From Inquilinus limosus (GTDB taxonomy: Bacteria > Pseudomonadota > Alphaproteobacteria > DSM-16000 > Inquilinaceae): a DNA stretch of 41,908 nt. The DNA lies in the NCBI RefSeq assembly GCF_002195995.1, contig NZ_NHON01000053.1, positions 1 to 41,908 of the forward strand, read 5' to 3'. Shown in pieces: positions 31,401-38,835 of the stretch (position 1 is the stretch's first letter; the number at the start of each line of letters is the position of its first letter). The notes under the pieces were generated by a model, which ran no database searches, had not been told where the DNA came from, and saw only the letters and a program-made list of their open reading frames with translations. The position numbers and the translations under genes are program-made.

Positions 31401-32188
31401 CTGTCGCAGGCCTGGGCGAAGGCCAGATCGAACCAGGCGCCGTCGACCAGGCCCTCGCGGGCGAGAACACGCAGGCCGAAGGCGCGCGCCTTGGGCGACA
31501 GCTTCGCGATCTCCGTAGTTCGTGCGACCGGATCCTCCCGCAGGAAGCCGTCGAAGTCCGGCATCGTCTCCGGGGTATGCCGCGGAATCAGATCCCCATA
31601 TCGGCTGTCACCATTCTCGAAGGCCATGTCGAGGATCGGATCGAGACTCGCCCGCGGCTCCGTCTCAAGCAGTGCCCGAAGCTTTGCGATCGTGAACGGC
31701 GCCGTGGCGTTCGGCGGAAGTTGCTTAGGCGCACCTCCGGTCGGAGTGTTCCTGCCCGACAGGACCGCGGCCCGCGCATCGGCATATTCCACCATGATCG
31801 TGGCGAGCCAGCGCGGCGTGCGGTCGGAGCCTGGGATTGGCGGGTAGCTGCGGTTGCCCCTGGCGATCGCCAACACCTCGCCATACCGCCTGAGGATGCC
31901 GGGCTGCCAGTCGCGGGGGGCCAGGACATACTCGGAACGTCCGTCGGTCCAGTTTCCGTTGCTGGACCAATAGTTGCGCCCCAGCGCCTCCGCGACCTTC
32001 TGCTGATGCTGTCCAAGCGTCAGCAGGACGCTGTCGTTCTCGCCGGTCAGGACATAGCGCAGCGCCTGGGCGCCCAGATCGGGGATCACCGCATCGAGCC
32101 GATCGAGGTCCCGCCGCAGCGCGGCGGCGTCCCCTTGGGTTCCGGAGGATGATTTGGTTAGCCGGAGCCAGTTTGTTAGCCAGTTCAT
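28421..32188 (-). CDS. Giant DUF4132 (MolR/YehI-like) protein
   Basis: A 1255-residue protein, the first gene of the operon. The N-terminal and middle parts are helical, HEAT-repeat-like (for example AREAAAVLLKAADPDLLFAR and QETRIGAAHWLAERGARAAL). The C-terminal about 240 residues carry the DUF4132 signature: EGWRVAAFRPMEDLTLTD, WRRHIADYEVKPLFDQLGRP, RGWLIEAFKLRGPATKLGY. No signal peptide, membrane helix or nuclease motif seen. The ATG at 32188 has GGGAGGGGG three bases upstream. The family includes E. coli YehI (about 1210 residues), once linked to the molybdate locus molR; its biochemical function is not established. It probably serves as scaffold or target-recognition subunit for the MoxR-VWA machine (inference). 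Confidence 0.92.
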   Translation of the reverse strand: MNWLTNWLRLTKSSSGTQGDAAALRRDLDRLDAVIPDLGAQALRYVLTGENDSVLLTLGQHQQKVAEALGRNYWSSNGNWTDGRSEYVLAPRDWQPGILRRYGEVLAIARGNRSYPPIPGSDRTPRWLATIMVEYADARAAVLSGRNTPTGGAPKQLPPNATAPFTIAKLRALLETEPRASLDPILDMAFENGDSRYGDLIPRHTPETMPDFDGFLREDPVARTTEIAKLSPKARAFGLRVLAREGLVDGAWFDLAFAQACDSSKAAREAAAVLLKAADPDLLFARVAALFPGMKASQKIEIARAVAIAGGPGGVDLLRRLLEAEDAPRVAAELERLIGQESLAAGGEDHRPDGSDGYLALDRSWVEAPPLAELPLDRPVSPALRPLVDRAFAEWRADDERHNREKSGGKYFQRRVPMPATATDRFCRLVAPGGETLPRESQDPAILNVTQAWGVGKEREAVQARILAHPDLTLWHILRMHGSDYGRSGPYRLFSIFHRSPTVDVARQRLQGMSGLRTYAAACTALGDPADGVIRRLLQHSWGPAPDFDEWPATDLWPYFACHFVMIDEALGLAPPSGPVPLQEDRALELLAIFPKTPARYFSALVDRAVGDRKLVRRQARDLLDAAPGLDGLLIPLLDHPKQETRIGAAHWLAERGARAALPALLAATKKEKLAPAKAALLGAIARLGGDIGGFVSPGTLLEEAKAALKKASGKELDWFPLEALPRLRQSNGAELDPMVPRWWLTAAVKLKQPGGNAWFELLLDQLDPTSAERLGAFALHAWISHDTVRPSEEEANAHARAHVDATLKGYQRWMPDMTWDRAFAILRNGKLAEYRNSGNDSKGILALATRASGADSVALVRSYFRDHYPRTAQCKALIECLAANPSPVATQFVLSIAKRWRTRTVQDLAGQLVESIAERRGWTAEELADRTVPTGGFGDDGVLPLPIGDRTYTARLADDGKVQLHNADGKPVQGLPSTTSAETKEALSEAKSALSNARKEVKQVFDFQPRRLYEALCVGRDWPMADWSEHLLHHPLVGRMVQRLLWIGLDLEGWRVAAFRPMEDLTLTDAEDAAVGLDGLARVRLAHRTDFTDAEATAWRRHIADYEVKPLFDQLGRPLLALAAGQAEATEISDRRGWLIEAFKLRGPATKLGYTRGSAQDGGVFTTYEKGFNSLNVTAVVEFTGNSLPEENRLTALLGLRFLRMRKGGGLRFDKPVPLKEVPAVLLSEAWNDLHAMAAAGTGYAPDWEKKAAW

Positions 32189-32631
32189 ATCCCCCTCCCA
32201 ATTCGATATTGATGCCAGGAGTCGAGGCTATTGGGAATGTATGTCCGGACCACCAGCTACGAGGTAAATTCGCCCGCTTGGCCGGCCAGCGCTCTCGGAA
32301 TTCTCAAAGGTCTGCATCGGGGATAGAGGAACGAAGGCTCAGGCCGCGGGGCGCCATATCCGGCCACTGTCGTGGCTTCTCCAAACCGGACGCGGTCCAT
32401 CCAGGCTAGGACAGGCCATTTCATGCCGGCCTAACGCCCCAGAAGGTTCCCGAAACCGGTCATCGACTTCGGCTCCCCGAAGCGGACGCTTCCGCATGGG
32501 GGCTCTTTGCGTACGACCGCCGGCCTCCCCGACTCCTCTGAAGCGGACGCTCTCGATGATCCGACTCTGGATGCGCAAAACGGCCGCTTACAACAATGTG
32601 GCATTCAATGAGGAAAGCTGGTGGTGATGAA
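32189..32631. other. Gene-free spacer upstream of the DUF4132 operon
   Basis: No credible ORF. It must hold the promoter of the five-gene operon, but no clear -10/-35 pair was found. It contains GAAGCGGAC at 32479-32487 and 32540-32548, and related words GTCCGGACC near 32245 and CCGGACGCGG near 32391, as in the spacer on the other side of the operon. Confidence 0.4.
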
Positions 32632-33516
32632 TTACCGGATCTCGTCGACTATCCAATTTCTGAACGCACGAACCTTCGGGTGATCTTGATTGCCCATGCG
32701 ATAAACAAGATCATATCCCCATTCCACTTCAAGCTTAGCCTGCGGGAACGGCGCCACGAGACGGCCCGCTGCCAGGTCTTCAGCGACCAGCACGCTCCGA
32801 CCCAGAGCCACTCCTTCTCCCCGGATCGCAGCCTCAATCGACATGCTGCCGAGGCCGTAGCCGGGACCCCGCATCCGTGGATACGGCAGTTCCATCATCG
32901 AGAACCAGCGCTCCCAGGTCGTGTTCATGCCGATCTCGTGGATCAACTGGCACCTCGCCAACTCGCTGGGCGAGCGAAGTCCGCCCATGCGGTCGCGATA
33001 GTCCGGCGCACAGACCGGGGAGACGGTTTCGTTCATGATGCGCTCGCCCGTCGCGGCAGGGTACCGGCCGGTGCCATAGCGCAGGGCGACATCGACATGG
33101 CCGGTTGCGAAGTCCACCTCGGCATCGGTCACCTCGAGGTGGACGTCCAGATCCGGATATCGTGCCATCAACCTGTGCAGCCGCGCCGTCAGCCATTTGC
33201 TGGCGAAGGACACGCCCGAGCTGACGACGAGGCGGGTGTCGTCGTTCCTGCGGCGAAGGTTTTCCGCCTCGCGCGCGAGCTCGGAGAGCAGCCGGGTGAC
33301 GGCGCTGAAGAACGAGGCGCCCGCGTCTGTCAGTTCGATCCTGCGAGTCATCCGGCGGAAGAGCCGAACCCCCAGGTGATCCTCGAGCGATTTGATCTGA
33401 CGGCTCACCGCGCCGTGGGTCAGATGCAGCTCTTCCGCTGCCAACGTCATGCTCAGCCTTCTGCCGGTGGCCTCGAAGGCACGGAGGGTCTGGAGGGGAG
33501 GAAGCTGGTCGGCCAT
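32632..33516 (-). CDS. LysR-family transcriptional regulator (GcvA-like)
   Basis: A 294-residue LysR regulator. The N-terminal winged HTH has LQTLRAFEATGRRLSMTLAA, EELHLTHGAVSRQIKSLEDH and LGVRLFRRMTRRIELTDAG, the opening typical of the GcvA-like subgroup. The effector domain begins near residue 90 (RLVVSSGVSFASKWLTARLH). Length is normal. It is divergent from the EamA exporter gene across 127 bases, the classic arrangement in which a LysR protein controls its neighbour and itself; the inducer cannot be inferred. The ATG at 33516 has a weak ribosome site. Confidence 0.93.
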   Translation of the reverse strand: MADQLPPLQTLRAFEATGRRLSMTLAAEELHLTHGAVSRQIKSLEDHLGVRLFRRMTRRIELTDAGASFFSAVTRLLSELAREAENLRRRNDDTRLVVSSGVSFASKWLTARLHRLMARYPDLDVHLEVTDAEVDFATGHVDVALRYGTGRYPAATGERIMNETVSPVCAPDYRDRMGGLRSPSELARCQLIHEIGMNTTWERWFSMMELPYPRMRGPGYGLGSMSIEAAIRGEGVALGRSVLVAEDLAAGRLVAPFPQAKLEVEWGYDLVYRMGNQDHPKVRAFRNWIVDEIR

Positions 33517-33643
33517 ACGGCGTTATATGTGATTCCTGCTCATGCGTCATGTGAGGATAAATCGTTTGTTGGTGGTGCCCGCCGGCTCCTAGACATGACG
33601 CAGGTGCACGTACCTAACCATCAAAGCACACGAAGCGCCCGTC

Positions 33644-34600
33644 ATGCAAAAGGCCACCGACGCCGCAGCTCTCCCGCCCATCGCTGTTCGTGCCCAGTCT
33701 CTTTCGGCGAAGAGCCTTGGCGCAATGCTGTTGCTCGCCGTCATATGGGGGCTCTCCATCCCGATCACGAAACTGGGCCTTGAGACGATCCCGCCTTTGA
33801 CGCTCACCGCCATGCGCTTCCTTGTGGCTGTTCCATTGTTCCTGATGCTGGCGGCAGGCCGGCTTCGCGTTCCGTGGCGGGCCGTTCCCAGCATTGTTGC
33901 GCTGGGCGTGATGGGCATCACCCTGGGAAATGTCGCACAATCATTCGGCGTGCAGGGCACATCGGCTTCAGCCGGCACGATCATCTCCGCGACGATACCG
34001 ATCTTCATCGTGATCTTCGCGGCGGTACGCCTCAAGCAGCCGGTCGCCGGCCGACAATGGTTCGGCCTGTTCGCAGCCTTTGCCGGCATCGCACTGGTGG
34101 CGGCAGGAAGTGGATCGGGCGCTGACGAGATGTCCAAGACGACTGCCGCCGGCGTGATCTGGATGCTCGTCTCGGCGATCGCCATCGCCTTCTACTACAT
34201 CTGGAGCGCCGAACTCACACAGAGGTACGGCACCCTGCCCGTGGCGGCATGGAACGCGTTGGCGGGTCTGGTCGCAATCCTGCCCCTGTCCGGCTGGGAG
34301 ATGGCGCACACGCCCGTGCAGATCACCGTGCAGGCTGTGTGGGCAATCGTCTATCTCGGCGTGATGGTGACTGTCGCGGGACTGCTCTTCTGGCTGTATC
34401 TGCTGCGGGCTGTCCCGGCCCGGGTCGCGGCGAGCGTTCAATATCTCCAGCCGGTTTTCGGCATTGCCGCCGCGTCGATTCTCTTCGGCGACCCCCTCGG
34501 CCCGATGTTCGCAGCCGGCGTCGTCCTGATCCTGGGCGGCCTCGCTTTGGCAGTCGTCAATAAGCGGCCTGCCGCCGAGATGGCAGTGCCCCACGAATAG
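33644..34600 (+). CDS. EamA/DMT-superfamily transporter
   Basis: A 318-residue inner-membrane protein with about ten hydrophobic helices arranged as two EamA repeats. The first contains LLLAVIWGLSIPITKLGLE and ISATIPIFIVIFAAVRLKQP; the second ASVQYLQPVFGIAAASILFG and the final helix AGVVLILGGLALAVVNKRP. Members of the family export amino acids, nucleosides or other small metabolites; the substrate here is unknown. The ATG at 33644 has a poor ribosome site. It is divergent from the LysR gene, its probable regulator. Confidence 0.93.
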   Translation: MQKATDAAALPPIAVRAQSLSAKSLGAMLLLAVIWGLSIPITKLGLETIPPLTLTAMRFLVAVPLFLMLAAGRLRVPWRAVPSIVALGVMGITLGNVAQSFGVQGTSASAGTIISATIPIFIVIFAAVRLKQPVAGRQWFGLFAAFAGIALVAAGSGSGADEMSKTTAAGVIWMLVSAIAIAFYYIWSAELTQRYGTLPVAAWNALAGLVAILPLSGWEMAHTPVQITVQAVWAIVYLGVMVTVAGLLFWLYLLRAVPARVAASVQYLQPVFGIAAASILFGDPLGPMFAAGVVLILGGLALAVVNKRPAAEMAVPHE

Positions 34601-34980
34601 TCGGCAACTCACTGCCTTTCCGATCCTGGAGCAGTCCGATGACCGCTCTGGATCGAATTCGACCCTGTCCGCTCCCCGGGCGCCCGGCGGGTGGGCGCCA
34701 TATTTGGACATTGGCGCGGCGCTCTGATTCCGGACATCAGGCAAATCCGCGGGATCTCGCCGCTTTTGGCAGATTGAAATGAAACCGGCCGCCCGAGACC
34801 GGCCATCGCAGGTGGGGCCGAACTGGTCACGGCTGCACCCGACACCGAGCAGATGATCGTCGGCCCGAGGGGCATCTCCAAAGCGGACCTCTTCTGCGAT
34901 CCATCCGAGGACAGCCAGTCCGCTGGCGGCATTGGGCGGGTTGCGGGACCCTTCAAATGACTGCCGGAAAGATCGCTCTA
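34601..34980. other. Gene-free spacer after the EamA gene
   Basis: No supported gene. The stretch has AAAGCGGAC at 34880-34888, GGACATTGG near 34708 and CCGGACATCAGG near 34733, resembling the words in the spacers around the five-gene operon. Two convergent transcripts (EamA and SMP-30) end here, but no clear intrinsic terminator with a T-run was seen. Confidence 0.35.
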
Positions 34981-35994
34981 CTACTGAGCGGGATGCCGTG
35001 ATGGCGCTTCTCCGAAAGCCAGCACCCGGTAGACGCCGCAGCCCTCGCCGCCCTGGCCGTCGCTGGCGACGATGTAGAGCTCCTTCGTGCCGGGCTTGAA
35101 CGCCATGCTGGTCGACCGGAGGTTGTGCCCGGCCTCCCGGCCCGGGATCAGGATCTGGCCGATCGGCAGGCCCGCCGCGTTGAAGACGAGGACGCGGCCC
35201 TGGCCGTAGATCGCGACATACAGGTTGCCGTCGGCGTCGACGCGCATGGAATCGGGCGCCGGCCCGATGAAATGGTAGGGCACCGACGTCCCGAAGGGCG
35301 CGATGGTCGTCGCGTCGCTTAGTTCCACCCTGTGCAGGACCCCGCCGCTGAGCTCGTCGGTCCACAGGGTCTTGCCGTCGGGTGAGAGCGCCACGCCGTT
35401 GGCGACCGCGAGGTTCGGCAAGACGGGCGTCGTGGTCCTGCCGTCCGGCGAGACGTAGTAGACGCCGCCCTGGGGATCGCTCGAGGTGCCGCGGAAATCG
35501 GTGAAGTAGAAGCCGCCCGCGGCATCGAAGTCGATGTCGTCGACCAGATGGCCCGCGCTGGCGGGGATGATCGTCTCCGGCTGCGATCCGTCGGGCCGGG
35601 TCGCGATGATGCCGCCCGTGTCCTTGAAGTTGCCGAGGCCGGCGATGAACAGGCGGCCGTCACGGTGGACGGCGAGGCCGGCGGGTGCGAACCCGGCCGG
35701 GGTCGCGAAGCTGGTCAGCTGCAGGTCCGGCGTCAGGCGATAGACGCGATCGCCGAACACGTCGACGAAACGCAGGTCGCCCTGGCGGTCGAACACCGCG
35801 CCCTCGAGCTGCAGCCCCTTGTCCGAAACCTTGAAGAAGGGCTCGGCCGTGATGGTCTGCAGCCCCTGCTCGGAGGGCGGTATCGGCACCGGCCCCTGGG
35901 CGGTGGCGACGAGTGCCGGCAGGGCCGGCGCCGCGGCGGCCGGGGAGACGGCGAACACGGCCATCAGCAGCGCTGTGGCGAGGCGCGACATCAT
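34981..35994 (-). CDS. Periplasmic SMP-30/gluconolactonase-like protein
   Basis: A 337-residue beta-propeller protein of the SMP-30/gluconolactonase/LRE-like group. A signal peptide occupies about residues 1-22 (LATALLMAVFAVSPAAA). Propeller motifs include LEGAVFDRQGDLRFVDVFGD, VDDIDFDAAGGFYFTDFRG, LAVANGVALSPDGKTLWTDE and MRVDADGNLYVAIYGQGRV; the E, N and D of these blades correspond to the family's metal ligands. The start is the first of two ATG codons (35994), behind AGGAGAGG. It lies 26 bases after tctA, the last gene of the mevalonate-type operon. A lactonase acting outside the inner membrane, for example on mevalonolactone, is a context-based guess. Confidence 0.85.
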   Translation of the reverse strand: MMSRLATALLMAVFAVSPAAAAPALPALVATAQGPVPIPPSEQGLQTITAEPFFKVSDKGLQLEGAVFDRQGDLRFVDVFGDRVYRLTPDLQLTSFATPAGFAPAGLAVHRDGRLFIAGLGNFKDTGGIIATRPDGSQPETIIPASAGHLVDDIDFDAAGGFYFTDFRGTSSDPQGGVYYVSPDGRTTTPVLPNLAVANGVALSPDGKTLWTDELSGGVLHRVELSDATTIAPFGTSVPYHFIGPAPDSMRVDADGNLYVAIYGQGRVLVFNAAGLPIGQILIPGREAGHNLRSTSMAFKPGTKELYIVASDGQGGEGCGVYRVLAFGEAPSRHPAQ

Positions 35995-36020
35995 GATCCT
36001 CTCCTGCGAGGGTGTCGGGA

Positions 36021-37403
36021 TCAGGCGAACAGCTTGAGCAGCGCCGGGACGGACAGGACCGCCGCGTAGTAGCCCATGAACTGGACGCCGCTGTTGAAGC
36101 CGAAGGCCCGGTAGAGCAGGCCGCCGACCAGGCCGACGACGATCACCACCAGCACGCCGAGCAGCGCCCCCTCCCACAGCCCGATCACCAGCACCAGGCC
36201 GACGAAGGTGGCGATGATCGCCTCATGGCTGATGTGCCGCGAGACGAGGACGGCGGCGGAGCGCGCATAATTCATCGACAGCGGATAGGCGACGAGCGCC
36301 GCCAGCACCACGGCCAGCAGGCCGTAGACCAGGAACTGCCAGGGGCTCATCAGCGTGTGCAGGTTCACGATGTGCTCGCCGGCCGCGTCCACCGAGAAGC
36401 GCGGCGGCGCGTTGAACAGCGGCGCGGCGGGGCCGGCCGCGACCGGGCTGAGCGGCAGGCCCAGCGCCACCAGCGGGATCATCGCCTCGGCGATATAGGT
36501 CGATTCCGTCACGCCATTGCGGACGCCGAGGACGGTCGTCAGGCGGTGATAGGGGTGGCGGATGCGTGCCGCCACCGCCTCGCCCAGCACCACCGTCATC
36601 GCCACCGGCGAGAACACGAAGGTGGCGCTGGAGACCACCGCGGCGCCGGCCACGGCGCGCAGCTGCGTACCATCGAGGACCCTGAGCGGGTTGGGAAAAT
36701 AGCCTTTCCACCCCTTCACCTCGGGCGCGATCGAGACGCGGCGCGGCCCTCCCCGGGCCATGCGCGCCCGCTCGGCCGGCGACAGGACGGAGAACAGGTC
36801 GGCCACCAGCGGCCCCACGGCGATGCCGAGGAAGTAGCTGATGCTGAGCTTGGTGCCGAAGCCGGCGGTGAAGGCCTGCAGCGCCAGGATCAGCGCCACG
36901 AACGGGATCAGCAGGAAGACCGACGCCCAGCGGCCGGCCGAGAACCGGGCGATGAGGAGCGCGGCGATCAGGAACAGCCAGGGGGCGGCGCTGGTGATCT
37001 TCTGCCCGAAGGGCGCGATCAGCAGCGCGAAGGCCACCGACAGGGGCACGGCGATGAGCGCCGCGACCAGCGCGGAGGCGACCATCTTGCGCAGCGCGAT
37101 ATGGGGCACGCCCAGATTGCGCAGATCCGTGGCCTGCTGCATCAGCGGCACGGCCATCGTGTCGCCGGGGATCCCGAGAAGCGCGGTCGGGATCGCATGG
37201 GTCATGTGCTTGGAGACGGCGGCGGCGAGCCAGAAGGTGAAGATACCGACCGGCGGGACGCCGAGCAGCACCACCAGCAGCGTGGCCGGCGCCATGGTGG
37301 TGGTCTCGTCGGTGCCGGACACCAGGCCGACGGCGGAGAAGATCACCGCCCCCAGCAGCCCCATGCCGATCGCGACCAGCAGGTCATGGCTGAGCATCTC
37401 CAT
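36021..37403 (-). CDS. TctA-like large permease subunit
   Basis: A 460-residue polytopic membrane protein of the tripartite tricarboxylate transporter TctA type. It has about ten to twelve hydrophobic segments and the recurrent Gly/Pro motif LLGIPGDTMAVPLMQ near its first third. Further conserved patches are TTTMAPATLLVVLLGVPPV and EAMIPLVALGLPLSPVAAGP. It is somewhat shorter than classical TctA (about 500) and diverged. The ATG at 37403 has AGGAGG 7 bases upstream; it follows the TctB-like gene by 2 bases. The probable substrate is a small organic acid, by context mevalonate. No TctC-type binding protein gene is nearby. Confidence 0.78.
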   Translation of the reverse strand: MEMLSHDLLVAIGMGLLGAVIFSAVGLVSGTDETTTMAPATLLVVLLGVPPVGIFTFWLAAAVSKHMTHAIPTALLGIPGDTMAVPLMQQATDLRNLGVPHIALRKMVASALVAALIAVPLSVAFALLIAPFGQKITSAAPWLFLIAALLIARFSAGRWASVFLLIPFVALILALQAFTAGFGTKLSISYFLGIAVGPLVADLFSVLSPAERARMARGGPRRVSIAPEVKGWKGYFPNPLRVLDGTQLRAVAGAAVVSSATFVFSPVAMTVVLGEAVAARIRHPYHRLTTVLGVRNGVTESTYIAEAMIPLVALGLPLSPVAAGPAAPLFNAPPRFSVDAAGEHIVNLHTLMSPWQFLVYGLLAVVLAALVAYPLSMNYARSAAVLVSRHISHEAIIATFVGLVLVIGLWEGALLGVLVVIVVGLVGGLLYRAFGFNSGVQFMGYYAAVLSVPALLKLFA

Positions 37404-37405
37404 CC

Positions 37406-37855
37406 TCAGGCCTCCTGCATCGGGCGGCGGCCCGGCTCCGCATGGACCGCCGGCGCCGATGCACGGCCGCCCGCAGCCGGCAGCAGCCCGTCCAGCCCCA
37501 GGGCCCTGAGCTCCTCGCTCGCCGCCGCGGGAATCGGTGCGTTCCGATCGTCGGCATCTCCGATCAGCGCGGCGATCGCCCGCTCCCGGGCCTCTGCATC
37601 GTTCCCGCCTTCGAGCAAGACCCGCTTCGGCGGGAACAGCCTGGCGCAGACCACGCAGCTGGCGAGGCACCCGGCCAGCCCGACCAGCATCGCATAGGCC
37701 TTGTTCACCGAGGCGTCGCCGTCCAGCGCCCGGAAGGCTTCGACCGCGCCAAAATAGGCCGCGAGGCTGAGGGCCGCGCCGATCAGCACGGCCAGCCGGA
37801 GATGCCGCAGGTCGACGACGTCGCCCCACACCTCCGCGAGATTGTCAGAAGACAT
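37406..37855 (-). CDS. TctB-like small membrane subunit
   Basis: A 149-residue protein with two hydrophobic helices (LRLAVLIGAALSLAAYFGAV and YAMLVGLAGCLASCVVCARL) and a long polar cytoplasmic tail rich in Ala, Glu and Arg. Sequence identity alone is too weak to name it; the TctB-like call rests on size, topology and position just before the TctA-like gene. The ATG at 37855 has GGGAGG upstream and lies 62 bases after the HMG-CoA lyase stop. Confidence 0.62.
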   Translation of the reverse strand: MSSDNLAEVWGDVVDLRHLRLAVLIGAALSLAAYFGAVEAFRALDGDASVNKAYAMLVGLAGCLASCVVCARLFPPKRVLLEGGNDAEARERAIAALIGDADDRNAPIPAAASEELRALGLDGLLPAAGGRASAPAVHAEPGRRPMQEA

Positions 37856-37917
37856 GAATGATCCTCCCGTTCAGACCGGCGCCCCGCGGATCGGGGCTGC
37901 CTGTGGGGCCGGCTTCG

Positions 37918-38835
37918 TCACCGGCCGGATTGGCCCTCGCCTCGATCGCCCCGCAGAGCCGCATAGACCTTCGATCTGGGAGGACGTCCCAGGCCATGGG
38001 CGATGAAGGCAACCGCATCGAGCAGGCGATCGAGATCGACGCCGGTATCGACCCCGAGACCGTCCAGCATGTAGAGCAGGTCCTCGGTCGCCAGGTTGCC
38101 GCTCGCCCCCGCGGCATAGGGGCAGCCGCCGAGGCCGCCGGCCGCGCTGTCGATCACCGAGATCCCGGCTTCGAGGCAGGCCAGCACATTCGCCAGCGCC
38201 TGGCCGCGAGTGTCGTGGAAATGGATCGCCAAGCGGTCGATCGGCACCGCCTTGGCCACCGCCTCGACCATGCGCCGGGCCCTGGCCGGGGTGCCGACGC
38301 CGATGGTGTCGCCGAGCGAGACCTCGGAACAGCCGATCCCGACCAACCGCTCGGCGACGGACGCCACGGCCGGCAGGGCGACCTCGCCCTCATACGGACA
38401 GCCGAGCACGCAGGAGACATAGCCGCGCACGACGATGCCATGGGCCTTCGCCATCTCCATGACCGGCAGCGCCCGCTCGAACGACTCCCCGATCGAGCAG
38501 TTGATGTTGCGGCGGCTGAAGCTCTCGGAGGCCGCGACGAACAGCGCGACCTCCCGCGCCCCCGCCGCGACCGCGGCCTCCATGCCCTTCAGATTGGGCA
38601 CGAGCACCGGATAGCGGATGCCGTCCCGCGCAGGAAGGCCACGGAGGACCGCGTCGGAGCCCGCCATCTGCGGCACCCATTTCGGCGAGACGAAGCTGCC
38701 GGCCTCCACCGTCGTCAGCCCGCTGGCCACCAGCGCCTCGACCAGGGCGACCCGCTGCGCCGGCGTGACCGTCCGGGGCTCGTTCTGCAGGCCGTCCCGC
38801 GGCCCGACCTCGACGATCCGCACCGGCGTGGCCAT
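37918..38835 (-). CDS. mvaB: Hydroxymethylglutaryl-CoA lyase
   Basis: A 305-residue TIM-barrel enzyme that cleaves HMG-CoA into acetyl-CoA and acetoacetate. Active-site motifs are all present: GPRDGLQNEP with R13/D14, the metal-binding IHFHDTRGQALAN with H205/H207, and the flexible catalytic loop GGLGGCPYAAGASGN with C238, followed by E251. The ATG at 38835 overlaps the reductase stop by one base (TGATG). Leucine breakdown also uses this enzyme, but direct coupling to a class II HMG-CoA reductase is the mvaAB arrangement known from Pseudomonas mevalonii. Length is normal and nothing is missing. Confidence 0.95.
   Translation of the reverse strand: MATPVRIVEVGPRDGLQNEPRTVTPAQRVALVEALVASGLTTVEAGSFVSPKWVPQMAGSDAVLRGLPARDGIRYPVLVPNLKGMEAAVAAGAREVALFVAASESFSRRNINCSIGESFERALPVMEMAKAHGIVVRGYVSCVLGCPYEGEVALPAVASVAERLVGIGCSEVSLGDTIGVGTPARARRMVEAVAKAVPIDRLAIHFHDTRGQALANVLACLEAGISVIDSAAGGLGGCPYAAGASGNLATEDLLYMLDGLGVDTGVDLDRLLDAVAFIAHGLGRPPRSKVYAALRGDRGEGQSGR

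Noticed and set aside
34609-34956. A 115-codon minus-strand frame between EamA and SMP-30
   Set aside because: It is composed of spacer sequence with GCGGAC-type words, low-complexity and without a start signal.
36012-37697. A 561-codon plus-strand open frame opposite the TctA gene
   Set aside because: Its product is an implausible His/Arg/Gln/Asp-rich string, the mirror of a membrane protein.
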